From Candidatus Kerfeldbacteria bacterium (GTDB taxonomy: Bacteria; Patescibacteriota; Patescibacteriia; SBBC01), in the NCBI GenBank assembly GCA_903854795.1, contig CAINXF010000163.1, positions 1 to 21,373 of the forward strand: DNA of 21,373 nucleotides, in the 5' to 3' direction. This document shows, piece after piece, positions 13,942 to 20,959 of the stretch (the stretch's first letter is position 1; each line of letters begins with the position of its first letter). Below the pieces are notes generated by a model. The model was not told the DNA's origin and searched no databases. It was given only the letters and a program-made list of their open reading frames with translations. The position numbers were made by a program, and so were the translations under genes.

Positions 13942-15591
13942 TTATTGAGTTGTTCTGATGACCTCTTCGAGCGTTGTCTCGTGCGCGGCCACCTTCGTGA
14001 AACCATGGTCGCGGATCGTCTTCATGCCGTGATGCGTCGCAATCGCTTCGATGTCATGCGCATTCGCGTGCGACATGATCGCGTCATGGAACCGTCCGTC
14101 GACGACGATCGTCTCATAGATGCCGGTACGGCCACGATGGCCAGTACCGAGGCACTGGTCGCATCCCGCGCCAGTGGCGGCGGATGTGACGACATCACGA
14201 TACGGTGCCGGTAGCGTCGACTGGTCGATGATCTGCGCGCAGGACGCACATACGCGGCGGACGAGACGCTGACCGACGATCGCGCGGAGCGTCGACGCAA
14301 CAAGGTACGGCTCGATGCCCATGTCGATGAGGCGTGTGATCGCCGCGGATGCGCTGTTCGTGTGCAACGACGAGAGCACGAGATGGCCAGTGAGCGCGGC
14401 GTTCACCGCGATCTGCGCGGTTTCCTTATCGCGTATTTCGCCGACCATGATGATGTCAGGGTCCTGACGCAGGATCGAACGCAGACCTTCGGAGAACGTC
14501 AAGCCGACCTGTGGGTTGACCTGGACCTGGTTGACGCCGGTCACATGGTACTCGATCGGGTCCTCGATCGTCGATAGGTTGATGTGCTTCTGCTGCAGTT
14601 CGTTCAAAAGCGCGTAGAGCGTCGTGGTCTTTCCTGAACCGGTCGGACCGGTCACGAGGATGAGCCCATGCGTGTTACCGATAGATTTGCGGAGCGTCGT
14701 AAGGTCACCGGACGAAAGCCCGATCGTGTCGAGCGTGAGCGACGCTGCGTTCGTGTCGAGGAACCGCAACGCCGCCTTCGGACCGTAGAGCGTCGGTATG
14801 ATCGACACGCGGATCGCGACGTTCTCGCCGTTCTCGGAGAACGTGAAGCGGCCGTCCTGCGGGCGGAGGTTCTCGTCGATGCGGAGGTGCGAGAGGATCT
14901 TGATACGTGCGACGACCGGCGCGAGGAGCGCGTGTGGTAACCTGAACATCTCGTGAAGCAGTCCATCAATACGGAACCGCAACATCACAAAATCATCACC
15001 CGGTTCTATGTGAAGGTCGCTGGCGGACGAACGAAGCGCGAAGGCAATCAGATGGTTCAACAGCTTCACCACGGGCATTTCCATCGCCATCGCCTCGGGG
15101 TTACCCGTGAAGCTTTCGGCACGACCGATGAGCTGCTGGATCTGCTCGCGGCTGTCCTCGGCCGACTGGTCGAACGCGGCGGAAAGCACCTGCATGATCG
15201 CGCTCTTCTGCGCGAGGAACGGGATCACGCGCCGCTGGAGCCGCTGCGACGCATACGCGATGAGCTTCGGGTTATCGGTGTTCTCCATGGCGATCGCCAC
15301 ATCATGTTCGTTCGCGAGGAACGGGACGGCCACGTGCTCGAAACACATCTCACGTGGCAGCAAACGCGCCGTATTGAGGTCGATGTCCTCGACCGTAAGG
15401 TCGACGACCGGCACTTTGTACGTATCGCGAAGCATCGGAATAACCGTGCCCGACGAAGCGATCCGTTCTGAGAATATGAAATCCAGCACGTTACCGCCGC
15501 TCATCCGTTCGAAATCACGGAGCTTCGGCAACGCGCGCTTGTTGAGTACGCCTTCTTTCTGGAGGATGTCGACTACGTTTTTCGCGACCAT
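13942..15591 (-). CDS. pilB: Type IV pilus assembly ATPase PilB (GspE family)
   Basis: The 549-residue hexameric motor drives pilus extension. The N-terminal MshEN/T2SSE_N-type domain covers about 45-140. The ATPase domain follows, with Walker A GPTGSGKTTT (315-324), Asp box IEDPIEYHVTGVNQVQVN (342-359), Walker B IIMVGEIRD (380-388) and His box TGHLVLSSLHTN (401-412). Four cysteines (448, 451, 477, 480: CASC and CDQC) form the zinc site seen in PilB/GspE extension motors but not in the retraction ATPase PilT. The start is ATG 15591, first gene after the promoter at 15629-15657. No pilT, pilM-O, pilQ or prepilin peptidase is seen nearby, so these must be elsewhere if present. Confidence 0.97.
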   Translation of the reverse strand: MVAKNVVDILQKEGVLNKRALPKLRDFERMSGGNVLDFIFSERIASSGTVIPMLRDTYKVPVVDLTVEDIDLNTARLLPREMCFEHVAVPFLANEHDVAIAMENTDNPKLIAYASQRLQRRVIPFLAQKSAIMQVLSAAFDQSAEDSREQIQQLIGRAESFTGNPEAMAMEMPVVKLLNHLIAFALRSSASDLHIEPGDDFVMLRFRIDGLLHEMFRLPHALLAPVVARIKILSHLRIDENLRPQDGRFTFSENGENVAIRVSIIPTLYGPKAALRFLDTNAASLTLDTIGLSSGDLTTLRKSIGNTHGLILVTGPTGSGKTTTLYALLNELQQKHINLSTIEDPIEYHVTGVNQVQVNPQVGLTFSEGLRSILRQDPDIIMVGEIRDKETAQIAVNAALTGHLVLSSLHTNSASAAITRLIDMGIEPYLVASTLRAIVGQRLVRRVCASCAQIIDQSTLPAPYRDVVTSAATGAGCDQCLGTGHRGRTGIYETIVVDGRFHDAIMSHANAHDIEAIATHHGMKTIRDHGFTKVAAHETTLEEVIRTTQ

Positions 15592-15628
15592 ATATATAGA
15601 AAAACGTTAGGGTTAGGTGAAACGTGAT

Positions 15629-15657
15629 ACTCTAGCTGATAATGAAAAAAATGTCAA
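15629..15657 (-). promoter_or_regulatory. Sigma70-type promoter of the pilus operon
   Basis: On the minus strand a perfect TTGACA (15657-15652) is followed after 17 bases by TAGAGT (15634-15629). The start of transcription would be near 15622, giving a leader of about 30 bases before pilB. The spacer is T-rich. Confidence 0.7.
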
Positions 15658-15723
15658 GAGCTAAGGTCCGCCCTTGGTCGCAAGTTGGATGAGCCCCACG
15701 TCACCGACGAGGCCAATTCCCGG

Positions 15724-16218
15724 CTAAACTATGCGGTTTTTATTCGTTATCCCCAACTGCTCGTCGAGCGGCGAGTTGGAAAAATACACACGGATATCGC
15801 TCGCGGAGTCCATCAACTCGAGCATTTCCATGGTCGGTCTGGTGATGAGCTTGAAGCCGGTCTGTGACACAAAGCGCTGCTTGAACGAGGCAAAATCGTT
15901 TACAGTGAAGTCCGCGTCACCGCGTTCCGTGCGCGTAGGATCTTGTTTCCTGATCTTTAACAGCTGAAGCTGGCCGGCGACGGTCGCGATCGGCACTATT
16001 CGGAACAACGGTCCGGTCGGTGTATCTTTGACCACATTTCCCATGGTTTTGACAACCGTACACAACTCATCGAACTCCTCGTCTGAATTACAAAAGATGC
16101 AGGCGTAGTTCACGGGTGCGTCGTGCGCGCCGGTCCGGGCGTTCTTCAGGTCGTTCGCGTGCTGGACGATTTTTTGGGCAAGCGCGACACAATCATCGAC
16201 CGTCATAACCACAGTCAT
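15724..16218 (-). CDS. Conserved-looking protein of unknown function
   Basis: A 164-residue soluble protein that I do not recognise. Visible features are an N-terminal helix (VDDCVALAQKIVQHANDLKN), a strand with ACIFCNSDEEFDELC, a TPTGPLFRI segment, a basic LLKIRKQDPTRTERGDADFT stretch, then FASFKQRFVSQTGFKLITRP and MEMLELMDSASDIRVYFSNS. The dense pattern of charged and aromatic residues suggests a folded, conserved enzyme-like or ligand-binding domain rather than a spurious frame. No signal peptide or membrane segment. ATG 16218 overlaps the stop of the upstream membrane protein (ATGA); ATG 16206 is a possible alternative. The two genes are probably co-translated and may work together. Confidence 0.75.
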   Translation of the reverse strand: MTVVMTVDDCVALAQKIVQHANDLKNARTGAHDAPVNYACIFCNSDEEFDELCTVVKTMGNVVKDTPTGPLFRIVPIATVAGQLQLLKIRKQDPTRTERGDADFTVNDFASFKQRFVSQTGFKLITRPTMEMLELMDSASDIRVYFSNSPLDEQLGITNKNRIV

Positions 16219-16634
16219 TTGGTAGTTGCGGAATGGTAATCCGAGCTCCACAGCATCCACCAGAGCGACGTGCGGACTGTTTGGTGTTCATCGATGACGA
16301 GTCGTCCGTCAACTCGTGTTGCGACCGTGTTGATGGTTCCGCGACGATACACCGTAATGTAACCGTCCTGCACGTGATCTTCAACCAACGGCAACGACGT
16401 ATCCGCATGCAGTCGATGTGTTTGTAGATAGGCGTCTACCTTCCCACCGAACGTCGTGCTCATGTTGGCATAAATCACAATAAGTGCGATCGCGATCCCG
16501 AACATCACGAACGCGCCGCCGAACCAATGTGCCACGGCGCCGACCTTCGTGCCACCGGTCTTGACTACGAACCGCACGACTAATACGCCGCATGCGAGCC
16601 AGATCAGAAGGAGGAGAAAAGTAATAAGGTCCAT
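16215..16634 (-). CDS. Small membrane protein of unknown function
   Basis: A 139-residue protein with two membrane segments near the N-terminus (about 4-24 and 35-58) and a soluble C-terminal part of about 80 residues, FGGKVDAYLQTHRLHADTSL, then GYITVYRRGTINTVATRVDG, probably outside the membrane. No known domain recognised. It lies 5 bases after the NUDIX gene and overlaps the following unknown gene, so the three form one unit. Confidence 0.7.
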   Translation of the reverse strand: MDLITFLLLLIWLACGVLVVRFVVKTGGTKVGAVAHWFGGAFVMFGIAIALIVIYANMSTTFGGKVDAYLQTHRLHADTSLPLVEDHVQDGYITVYRRGTINTVATRVDGRLVIDEHQTVRTSLWWMLWSSDYHSATTK

Positions 16635-16638
16635 GGTG

Positions 16639-17148
16639 TTATGAAACTAAATGTCTCTTGGCCTCTTCTAAGAACCTGATATCCCTTGGTACGATGTATG
16701 CACGCCCTTCGATGCTAGTGGGGCGGCACTCATGCAAGGCACGCATCGCATCATCGAACGACATCCAATTGATCTGAAAATCATTTTCAAGTTCTTCGTC
16801 TGTAAAAGAAGGTGGGATCGCGTTTCCATGTACCTTGGCAACATGGCAATATGACGTCTGTTTCATCTTAAATATCTTTCGATACTCGACTATGGAGCCG
16901 ACCTCAGCAATGTCCTTGATTTCTACCCCGAGCTCCTCCATGCATTCCCGCCGTAGTGCCTCAATCCTGTCTTCGCCTGGCTCGATACCGCCGCCAGGGA
17001 GCTTATAGTAGTTCTCCTTCGCGACGAAGAGCAGCGCGATGCGGCTCGTATCGTCCATTACGATCGCGCGCGCTGCTTCCCGTAGCTTATAATCACGAAC
17101 CTCTTCTTCAGTGGCATTTTCAGGATTAAGGGGTAACAGCACTTTCAT
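16639..17148 (-). CDS. NUDIX hydrolase
   Basis: A 169-residue protein of the NUDIX family, which hydrolyses nucleoside diphosphates linked to another moiety. The NUDIX box reads GGIEPGEDRIEALRRECMEE followed by LGV (residues about 53-75), which fits GX5EX7REUXEEXGU with cysteine in the first hydrophobic position. It is preceded by AARAIVMDDTSRIALLFVAK and NYYKLPGGG, the usual strands of the fold. The substrate cannot be told from sequence; ADP-ribose, oxidised nucleotides and diphosphoinositol-like compounds are all possible in the family. The start is ATG 17148 after an AT-rich spacer without a clear SD. It heads the unit with the two unknown genes downstream. Confidence 0.92.
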   Translation of the reverse strand: MKVLLPLNPENATEEEVRDYKLREAARAIVMDDTSRIALLFVAKENYYKLPGGGIEPGEDRIEALRRECMEELGVEIKDIAEVGSIVEYRKIFKMKQTSYCHVAKVHGNAIPPSFTDEELENDFQINWMSFDDAMRALHECRPTSIEGRAYIVPRDIRFLEEAKRHLVS

Positions 17149-17169
17149 AGGAATATAAATATGAAATTT

Positions 17170-17496
17170 CTAAACCACTGACCACGCGGTCACTAGGACC
17201 ATCGCGGCAATCGCCATGAGCAACATGCTGACCCACAGACGGATGCTTTTCCATTGATGCGCACGCACGAGGGAGATTGCCTGCAACAAACATAAGACGA
17301 ATCCGCCAATCAATCCGATACGCAACGACGAAAGACTGCCGTTGACCGACGTCTTCGAAGTACCGAATGTCCCTATAGCCTCGACGATGATTCCGGCGAT
17401 CATCAGCAACACGAAGACAACGGCAGCGGTCCATGCAAACGCTTTAGACCGATGTTTCATCGGCGTGGGTCCGTTATGTGAGAAAGGTTCGTCCAT
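17170..17496 (-). CDS. Small membrane protein of unknown function
   Basis: A 108-residue protein with three predicted membrane segments: about 19-42, 58-79 and 86-106. The short N-terminus is polar with MDEPFSHNGPTPMKHRSK. ATG 17496 has GAGG 4 bases upstream; ATG 17460 is an alternative. No domain is recognised. It is divergent from the plus-strand operon that starts at 17577, and the shared intergenic stretch (17497-17576) contains a weak minus-strand promoter candidate, TTGTAC and TACACT 18 bases apart. Confidence 0.6.
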   Translation of the reverse strand: MDEPFSHNGPTPMKHRSKAFAWTAAVVFVLLMIAGIIVEAIGTFGTSKTSVNGSLSSLRIGLIGGFVLCLLQAISLVRAHQWKSIRLWVSMLLMAIAAMVLVTAWSVV

Positions 17497-17558
17497 ATAG
17501 CCTCAGTCCTCACAGTGTACCCAAGAACTGCGCGCATGTACAACATTTCAACGGACCG

Positions 17559-17604
17559 GTGTAGTACACGTATGTCTTGACAAAACTGCGTTTTCTTATA
17601 TACT
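17559..17604 (+). promoter_or_regulatory. Strong promoter of the plus-strand three-gene operon, with adjacent inverted repeat
   Basis: TTGACA (17577-17582) and TATACT (17599-17604) are 16 bases apart, a near-consensus sigma70 promoter. Just upstream is GTGTA-G-TACAC (17559-17569), a perfect 5-base inverted repeat about one helical turn before the -35, a possible operator. The leader from about 17611 to the first ATG is about 95 bases. Confidence 0.75.
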
Positions 17605-17705
17605 GCAGCATCGCTCGTTTCATCGGTTGCCTCCGGCTTTCTGTCCACGGAGTATGCGGAACTACCGCGCTCCATTCCTGGATGGAATCACCGGAGGGAA
17701 CCTCA

Positions 17706-18131
17706 ATGCGTATCGAATGGACAATCCCTGGGACGACCGAGCCGGAGAAGTGTGACCTCTTCGAGCTCATGGAGCGCGAAGATCGCGGCGAACGTGTCAC
17801 GACGTCCGAGGTGGTCATCTCATATCACTTCCTCGACAAGGACACCGCCCGGGAAATCAGCGCACGCGTGCTGACGCCGACCGAGGCGAAGCTGTTCTAC
17901 CGCCTCCGCGCGATCAACCCGATGCAGTTCCAGACGCCCCGCGCCTGGTGGCAGTTCTGGGTGAAGCGCGAGACGGTCACCTGGCTGCACTATGCCATGC
18001 TGCTCGGCTACACCGAGGACTCCTTCCTAACGGCCTGGAACGGCGTCGGCGGAAGGATCCAGCGGTACCTCAAGACGCGGTCCGAGGACCGCACGGCCAC
18101 CACCACCGCAACAGGAGAGTGCAATGCCTGA
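17706..18131 (+). CDS. Unknown protein A of the plus-strand operon
   Basis: A 141-residue protein that I do not recognise. ATG 17706 is chosen because GGAGGG lies 7 bases upstream; the frame is open further upstream, but those codons overlap the promoter. The protein is soluble. The N-terminal part is acidic (IPGTTEPEKCDLFELMERED); the middle has ISARVLTPTEAKLFYRLRAI; then comes a tryptophan-rich stretch, PRAWWQFWVKRETVTWLHYA, and a basic C-terminus. The aromatic stretch is amphipathic rather than a membrane helix. The stop overlaps the start of the next gene by 8 bases. Strong SDs and the opposite orientation set it apart from its surroundings. Confidence 0.72.
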   Translation: MRIEWTIPGTTEPEKCDLFELMEREDRGERVTTSEVVISYHFLDKDTAREISARVLTPTEAKLFYRLRAINPMQFQTPRAWWQFWVKRETVTWLHYAMLLGYTEDSFLTAWNGVGGRIQRYLKTRSEDRTATTTATGECNA

Positions 18132-18432
18132 AGAATGCAGTCTGCTCGAAGTCGCGCTCTTCATCTGCGCGAGGTTGTCGGTCCTGTGCCACGTCATGAA
18201 GGAACGGAATGACTGGAGCTACGCCGGCCGCGGCATCGAGGATCTTGCCGGGACGCTGGAGCGTCTGCCGTTCAACGATGCGCAGGGCGCGCTCGTGCAC
18301 CGGACGCTCGATCCGCTGGTCAAGCTCGGCACGTATACGTCCCACGACAAGACCATCGTCGAAAGGTGGATGCAGCCGATCGTCAACGCGCTCGAGAAGG
18401 TACCGGGCAAGAAGGTCGAGGTAACCAGCTGA
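18124..18432 (+). CDS. Unknown protein B of the plus-strand operon
   Basis: A 102-residue, probably all-helical soluble protein with no recognised family. ATG 18124 has AGGAGA 5 bases upstream and lies inside the end of gene A, in another frame, so translation is coupled. Residues 1-25 (LLEVALFICARLSVLCHVMK) form a hydrophobic, amphipathic helix; the rest is SYAGRGIEDLAGTLERLPFN, then LVHRTLDPLVKLG and ERWMQPIVNALEKV. Its stop shares an A with the start of gene C (TGATG). Confidence 0.7.
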   Translation: MPEECSLLEVALFICARLSVLCHVMKERNDWSYAGRGIEDLAGTLERLPFNDAQGALVHRTLDPLVKLGTYTSHDKTIVERWMQPIVNALEKVPGKKVEVTS

Positions 18433-18743
18433 TGACGACGTCAACCGCGCTTCCTGATCTGGACGACCTCCACCACCTGCACCCGCATGGTGGAAATCTC
18501 GGCGGTCGCGCACACTTCGCCGGTGACACCATTCGGTACACCAGGGCCGCGCTCCATCACTTCGGCCTGAAACGCATGTGGCGCGCCGTTGACCATCTGA
18601 AAGCACTCGCCACTCTCCACCGTGGCATCAACAAGGAGCAGTCGTTCTACCTCAACGCCGGACGTGGCCGAACCGATGCGATGACGCTGACCGACTACGG
18701 CGTCATCAAGATCCGCATGATCTGGGAGAAATCCTGCCACTAG
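18432..18743 (+). CDS. Unknown protein C of the plus-strand operon
   Basis: A 103-residue protein of unknown family. ATG 18432 overlaps the stop of gene B (TGATG), indicating re-initiation. The N-terminal third is His/Asp-rich (LPDLDDLHHLHPHGGNLGGR), which might bind metal; the rest contains YTRAALHHFGLKRMWRAVDH and LATLHRGINKEQSFYLNAGR, then a C-terminal strand-like segment TLTDYGVIKIRMIWEK. No membrane segment. The gene is followed by a small hairpin and a terminator. Confidence 0.68.
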   Translation: MTTSTALPDLDDLHHLHPHGGNLGGRAHFAGDTIRYTRAALHHFGLKRMWRAVDHLKALATLHRGINKEQSFYLNAGRGRTDAMTLTDYGVIKIRMIWEKSCH

Positions 18744-18822
18744 GTCGCCCTGGCGACCATCGCTCTGTACCACCCGAATGCCCCCGCGAGAGTTCTATTC
18801 TCTCCGGGGGTGCTGTTTTTTT
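18744..18822 (+). terminator. Hairpin plus intrinsic terminator of the plus-strand operon
   Basis: Directly after the stop of gene C is GGTCGCC-CT-GGCGACC (18745-18760). At 18781-18810 a second hairpin pairs CCCCCG and GAGAG with CTCTC and CGGGGG (one C bulged) and is followed by TGCTG and seven T, a good intrinsic terminator. The T-run reaches the stop codon of the convergent AsnRS-like gene. Confidence 0.85.
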
Positions 18823-19816
18823 ACACCAGCTGCATACGGTTCGAGGCGAAAACCACCGATTTGCGGATATCATCGGTCGCTTTGATCCACTGGATGATCC
18901 GTGCCATGCCGAACCCGCAGCCAGCGTGTGGCACGCTTTCCTCCTTCACATGGTCAATGTACCACTGGAAATCGGCGATGTCGCCGCCTTTCTCAAGCAA
19001 TCGCTTGAACATGCGCGAACCTCTGAGTCGCTGCTCGAGTATGTCGGGAAGATGCACGCGTGCGGCCGCGCCGACCGATTCACCCGCGAACGGCAGGATG
19101 AGGTCGCAGCTCAACACCCGGCCCGGGTGCTCACGGTCCGGCAGCATGTTGAAGAACTTCTCGACCTCGATGTGCCTGCCAAAATCGTACATCGGGTCAG
19201 GAAATCGTGTGATGAGCAACGGTACGTCACCGACGTATTTCACGAGCATCTGTTCGCGCTTCGATGAGATGTCCTCACCCCATTCGATCTCTTCGCCAAG
19301 TTCCTTGAGCGTGGCGATCGCCTCGTCGTACGTCAACTTCGGGAAACGCTCGGGCACGCGCGCGAGATGGTCGAGCTTGCGAGGGTCGAGACCGAGCAGG
19401 TGCGGGAGCGGATGCTCGAGCACCTCACGAGCGATGCGATTGACCACCAGCTCGATCTCGCGGAGCAGCTCGTCGAAATTCCCCGCAAACTCGATCTCGA
19501 GCAACTGGAACTCCGTGAGGTGACGACCATCCACGGACGGTTCGGCGCGGAACGATGAGCCGATGCAGTACGCACGCCTCAACTGCGGCACGAGCGCCTC
19601 GAGGTAGAGCTGACCGGTCTGCGCGAGGTACCCCTTCCGGTCGTTGAACCAGCGCACGTTCTCGTCGACCGCGACCTCGAACAACGTGTTGATGTTCTCG
19701 CAGGCACCGGACGCGCGGACGATGCGCGGCACGACGACCTCGGTGTAGCCACGTTCCTCGAGTTCGGCGCGAGCCGACCTGAGCACGTGGTGTGTGAGAC
19801 GGGTGAGATTGATCAT
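18821..19816 (-). CDS. Class II aminoacyl-tRNA synthetase core, AsnRS/AspRS-like without anticodon-binding domain
   Basis: A 331-residue protein made only of a class II catalytic core of the AspRS/AsnRS subgroup. Motif 1 is around YTEVVVPRIVRASGACE (24-40); LAQTGQLYLEALV (64-76) matches the substrate-binding strand; motif 2 is FRAEPSVDGRHLTEFQLLEI (89-108); motif 3 is GCGFGMARIIQWI (299-311). The N-terminal OB-fold that binds the anticodon is absent: the frame starts directly at the core, with a perfect SD (AAAGGAGG) 4 bases before ATG 19816. Core-only relatives are known: archaeal AS-AR proteins make asparagine from aspartate, and bacterial AsnA is also related. An amino-acid or modification enzyme is therefore more likely than a tRNA synthetase, but this is inferred. 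Tandem terminator-like hairpins lie just upstream. Confidence 0.88.
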   Translation of the reverse strand: MINLTRLTHHVLRSARAELEERGYTEVVVPRIVRASGACENINTLFEVAVDENVRWFNDRKGYLAQTGQLYLEALVPQLRRAYCIGSSFRAEPSVDGRHLTEFQLLEIEFAGNFDELLREIELVVNRIAREVLEHPLPHLLGLDPRKLDHLARVPERFPKLTYDEAIATLKELGEEIEWGEDISSKREQMLVKYVGDVPLLITRFPDPMYDFGRHIEVEKFFNMLPDREHPGRVLSCDLILPFAGESVGAAARVHLPDILEQRLRGSRMFKRLLEKGGDIADFQWYIDHVKEESVPHAGCGFGMARIIQWIKATDDIRKSVVFASNRMQLV

Positions 19817-19828
19817 GGTTCCTCCTTT

Positions 19829-19854
19829 AAAAAAATGGACCCTTTCGGGTCCAT
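19829..19854 (-). terminator. Terminator or attenuator immediately before the AsnRS-like gene
   Basis: On the minus strand ATGGACCC-GAAA-GGGTCCAT forms an 8-bp stem with a GNRA loop, followed by a run of T (19835-19829). The run leads straight into AAAGGAGG and the ATG at 19816. If transcription starts upstream, this hairpin would stop it just before the gene unless it is prevented from folding. Confidence 0.65.
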
Positions 19855-19880
19855 TCATTTGATAATTGATATCGTGGGGT

Positions 19881-19905
19881 AAAAAACAGCTCCCTGTCCG
19901 GGAGC
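19881..19905 (-). terminator. Intrinsic terminator upstream of the AsnRS-like gene
   Basis: On the minus strand GCTCCC-GGACA-GGGAGC is followed by TG and six T. It lies 136 bases after the YdcF-family gene and probably ends that transcript. The 200-base stretch 19817-20041 holds this hairpin, the second hairpin at 19829-19854 and no gene that I can support. Confidence 0.7.
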
Positions 19906-20041
19906 GGAGCCCCTCCTGATCGGTGGTTTCCGATGGAGTACGTTATTGGTCATCAGTAGTGATGGTACGCGCCAATCGTCCACATGTCAAAGCGTGCGAT
20001 TCATTGGAAAGACAGACCTACATGGACGATATGCACAACCT

Positions 20042-20683
20042 TCACGCAGTATTCTCGTTTCGGATCCTTTCGATCCGTTCAGACACCATCAGCTTCAACT
20101 CATCTCGAGTAAATTTCGGGTGTTCGGCATACGCGGGATGTATCTGGCTCATGACATCCCAGACCGCTTGATGATCGCCGGCTTTCGCACTGACCCACTC
20201 GGTAAACAGCGAGCTTAACGCTTGTTCGCGGATTTCACGCTCCGTTCGTTCTAATGGCGTCATCGGCAACAGTGCGCCGGTAAAGGTCAAACCATATTCC
20301 GGACCAAACACCTGTTGGCAAATCGACCGAACACGAGGAAGGTGATAATCGGCTGCAACGATATTTAGATCGTGCCAATGGTTCGGGATCACAAAAAGGG
20401 TTTTGACAAAATACGCGTTCCCGATCGTCTCCTTCGAATGGCCTTCTTTCAATACGCATTCGTTCGGACAGCCGAGTTGCACGGCGTACTCTGCCATTGC
20501 ATCCGCTTCCGTCCGCGCCGGTGGCTCAAGCAACGAAGCCGACCACGCGCCCGACATGACAATTACGGGCCCGCGTTTGTACATCCATAATTGGACTGCT
20601 TTTCTAACACGGACTAACGAGTTTTCCTCGAGTGAGCCGTCAGGACGAATCCCTCCTCCAAATACGACGATAGCGTCAGTCAT
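20042..20683 (-). CDS. YdcF/SanA-family (DUF218) protein
   Basis: A 213-residue protein of the DUF218 family (ElyC/SanA/YdcF), whose members act in envelope functions in some bacteria but have no general known reaction. Family features are AIVVFGGGIRPDGSL at the N-terminus (4-18), VRVRKAVQLW (24-33), VIVMSGAWS (40-48), RTEADAMAEYAVQLG (57-71), then KETIGNAYFVKT (84-95) and LNIVAADYHLPRV (106-118). There is no signal peptide or membrane helix, so this copy is probably cytoplasmic, like YdcF. The start is ATG 20683; no good SD is visible. It stands alone between the tRNA gene and the terminator at 19881. Confidence 0.88.
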   Translation of the reverse strand: MTDAIVVFGGGIRPDGSLEENSLVRVRKAVQLWMYKRGPVIVMSGAWSASLLEPPARTEADAMAEYAVQLGCPNECVLKEGHSKETIGNAYFVKTLFVIPNHWHDLNIVAADYHLPRVRSICQQVFGPEYGLTFTGALLPMTPLERTEREIREQALSSLFTEWVSAKAGDHQAVWDVMSQIHPAYAEHPKFTRDELKLMVSERIERIRNENTA

Positions 20684-20750
20684 GTGAATACGTTTATTAC
20701 ACCGTGTCAGCGTAAGGGAGACACGTACTTAATATTTATTCCAGTGCATC

Positions 20751-20770
20751 TAGTCCGGGGTAAGAAGACT
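20751..20770. repeat. Partial copy of the tRNA-Pro 3' end
   Basis: Plus-strand TAGTCCGGGGTAAGAAGACT resembles TGGTCGGGGTAAGGAGACT at the 3' end of the tRNA gene (20815-20833), with two substitutions and one extra C. It could be a remnant of a second tRNA or of an integration event. Between the two lies a TCCGCC/GGCGGA inverted repeat (20770-20795). Confidence 0.45.
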
Positions 20771-20814
20771 TCCGCCTTCGTTTCACTGCGGCGGACGAGC
20801 GGCTATTATTCGTC

Positions 20815-20890
20815 TGGTCGGGGTAAGGAGACTCGAACTCCTGACCTCTTGCACCCCATGCAAGCGCGCTACCAACTGCGCCATACCCCG
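20815..20890 (-). tRNA. tRNA-Pro (anticodon GGG), CCA encoded
   Basis: Read on the minus strand: acceptor stem CGGGGTA/TACCCCG, D-arm GCGC/GCGC with loop AGTTGGTA, anticodon stem CTTGC/GCAAG with loop ATGGGGT (anticodon GGG), variable AGGTC, T-arm AGGAG-TTCGAGT-CTCCT, discriminator A, and a genomically encoded CCA (20817-20815). All arms pair perfectly. The gene serves CCC codons. A promoter candidate lies just upstream. Confidence 0.96.
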
Positions 20891-20899
20891 ACTAGACGA

Positions 20900-20928
20900 A
20901 CTATAGCAATCAGTGACTCGAGTGTTGA
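20900..20928 (-). promoter_or_regulatory. Probable promoter of tRNA-Pro
   Basis: On the minus strand TCAACA (20928-20923) and TATAGT (20905-20900) are 17 bases apart. The expected start is about 3 bases before the tRNA 5' end, which would give a very short leader. Confidence 0.5.
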
Positions 20929-20959
20929 ACCGTATAACCATAGCAAATAATCATTGCAT

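Noticed and set aside
15592..15723. Terminator between the unknown gene at 15724 and the pilB promoter
   Set aside because: Only a weak CGTC/GACG pairing is visible, without a T-run.
18070..18606. Minus-strand frame of 178 codons across the plus-strand operon
   Set aside because: It is rich in Arg, Asp and Gly as typical of antisense GC-rich frames and has no SD. The plus-strand genes have a promoter, SDs, coupled starts and a terminator.
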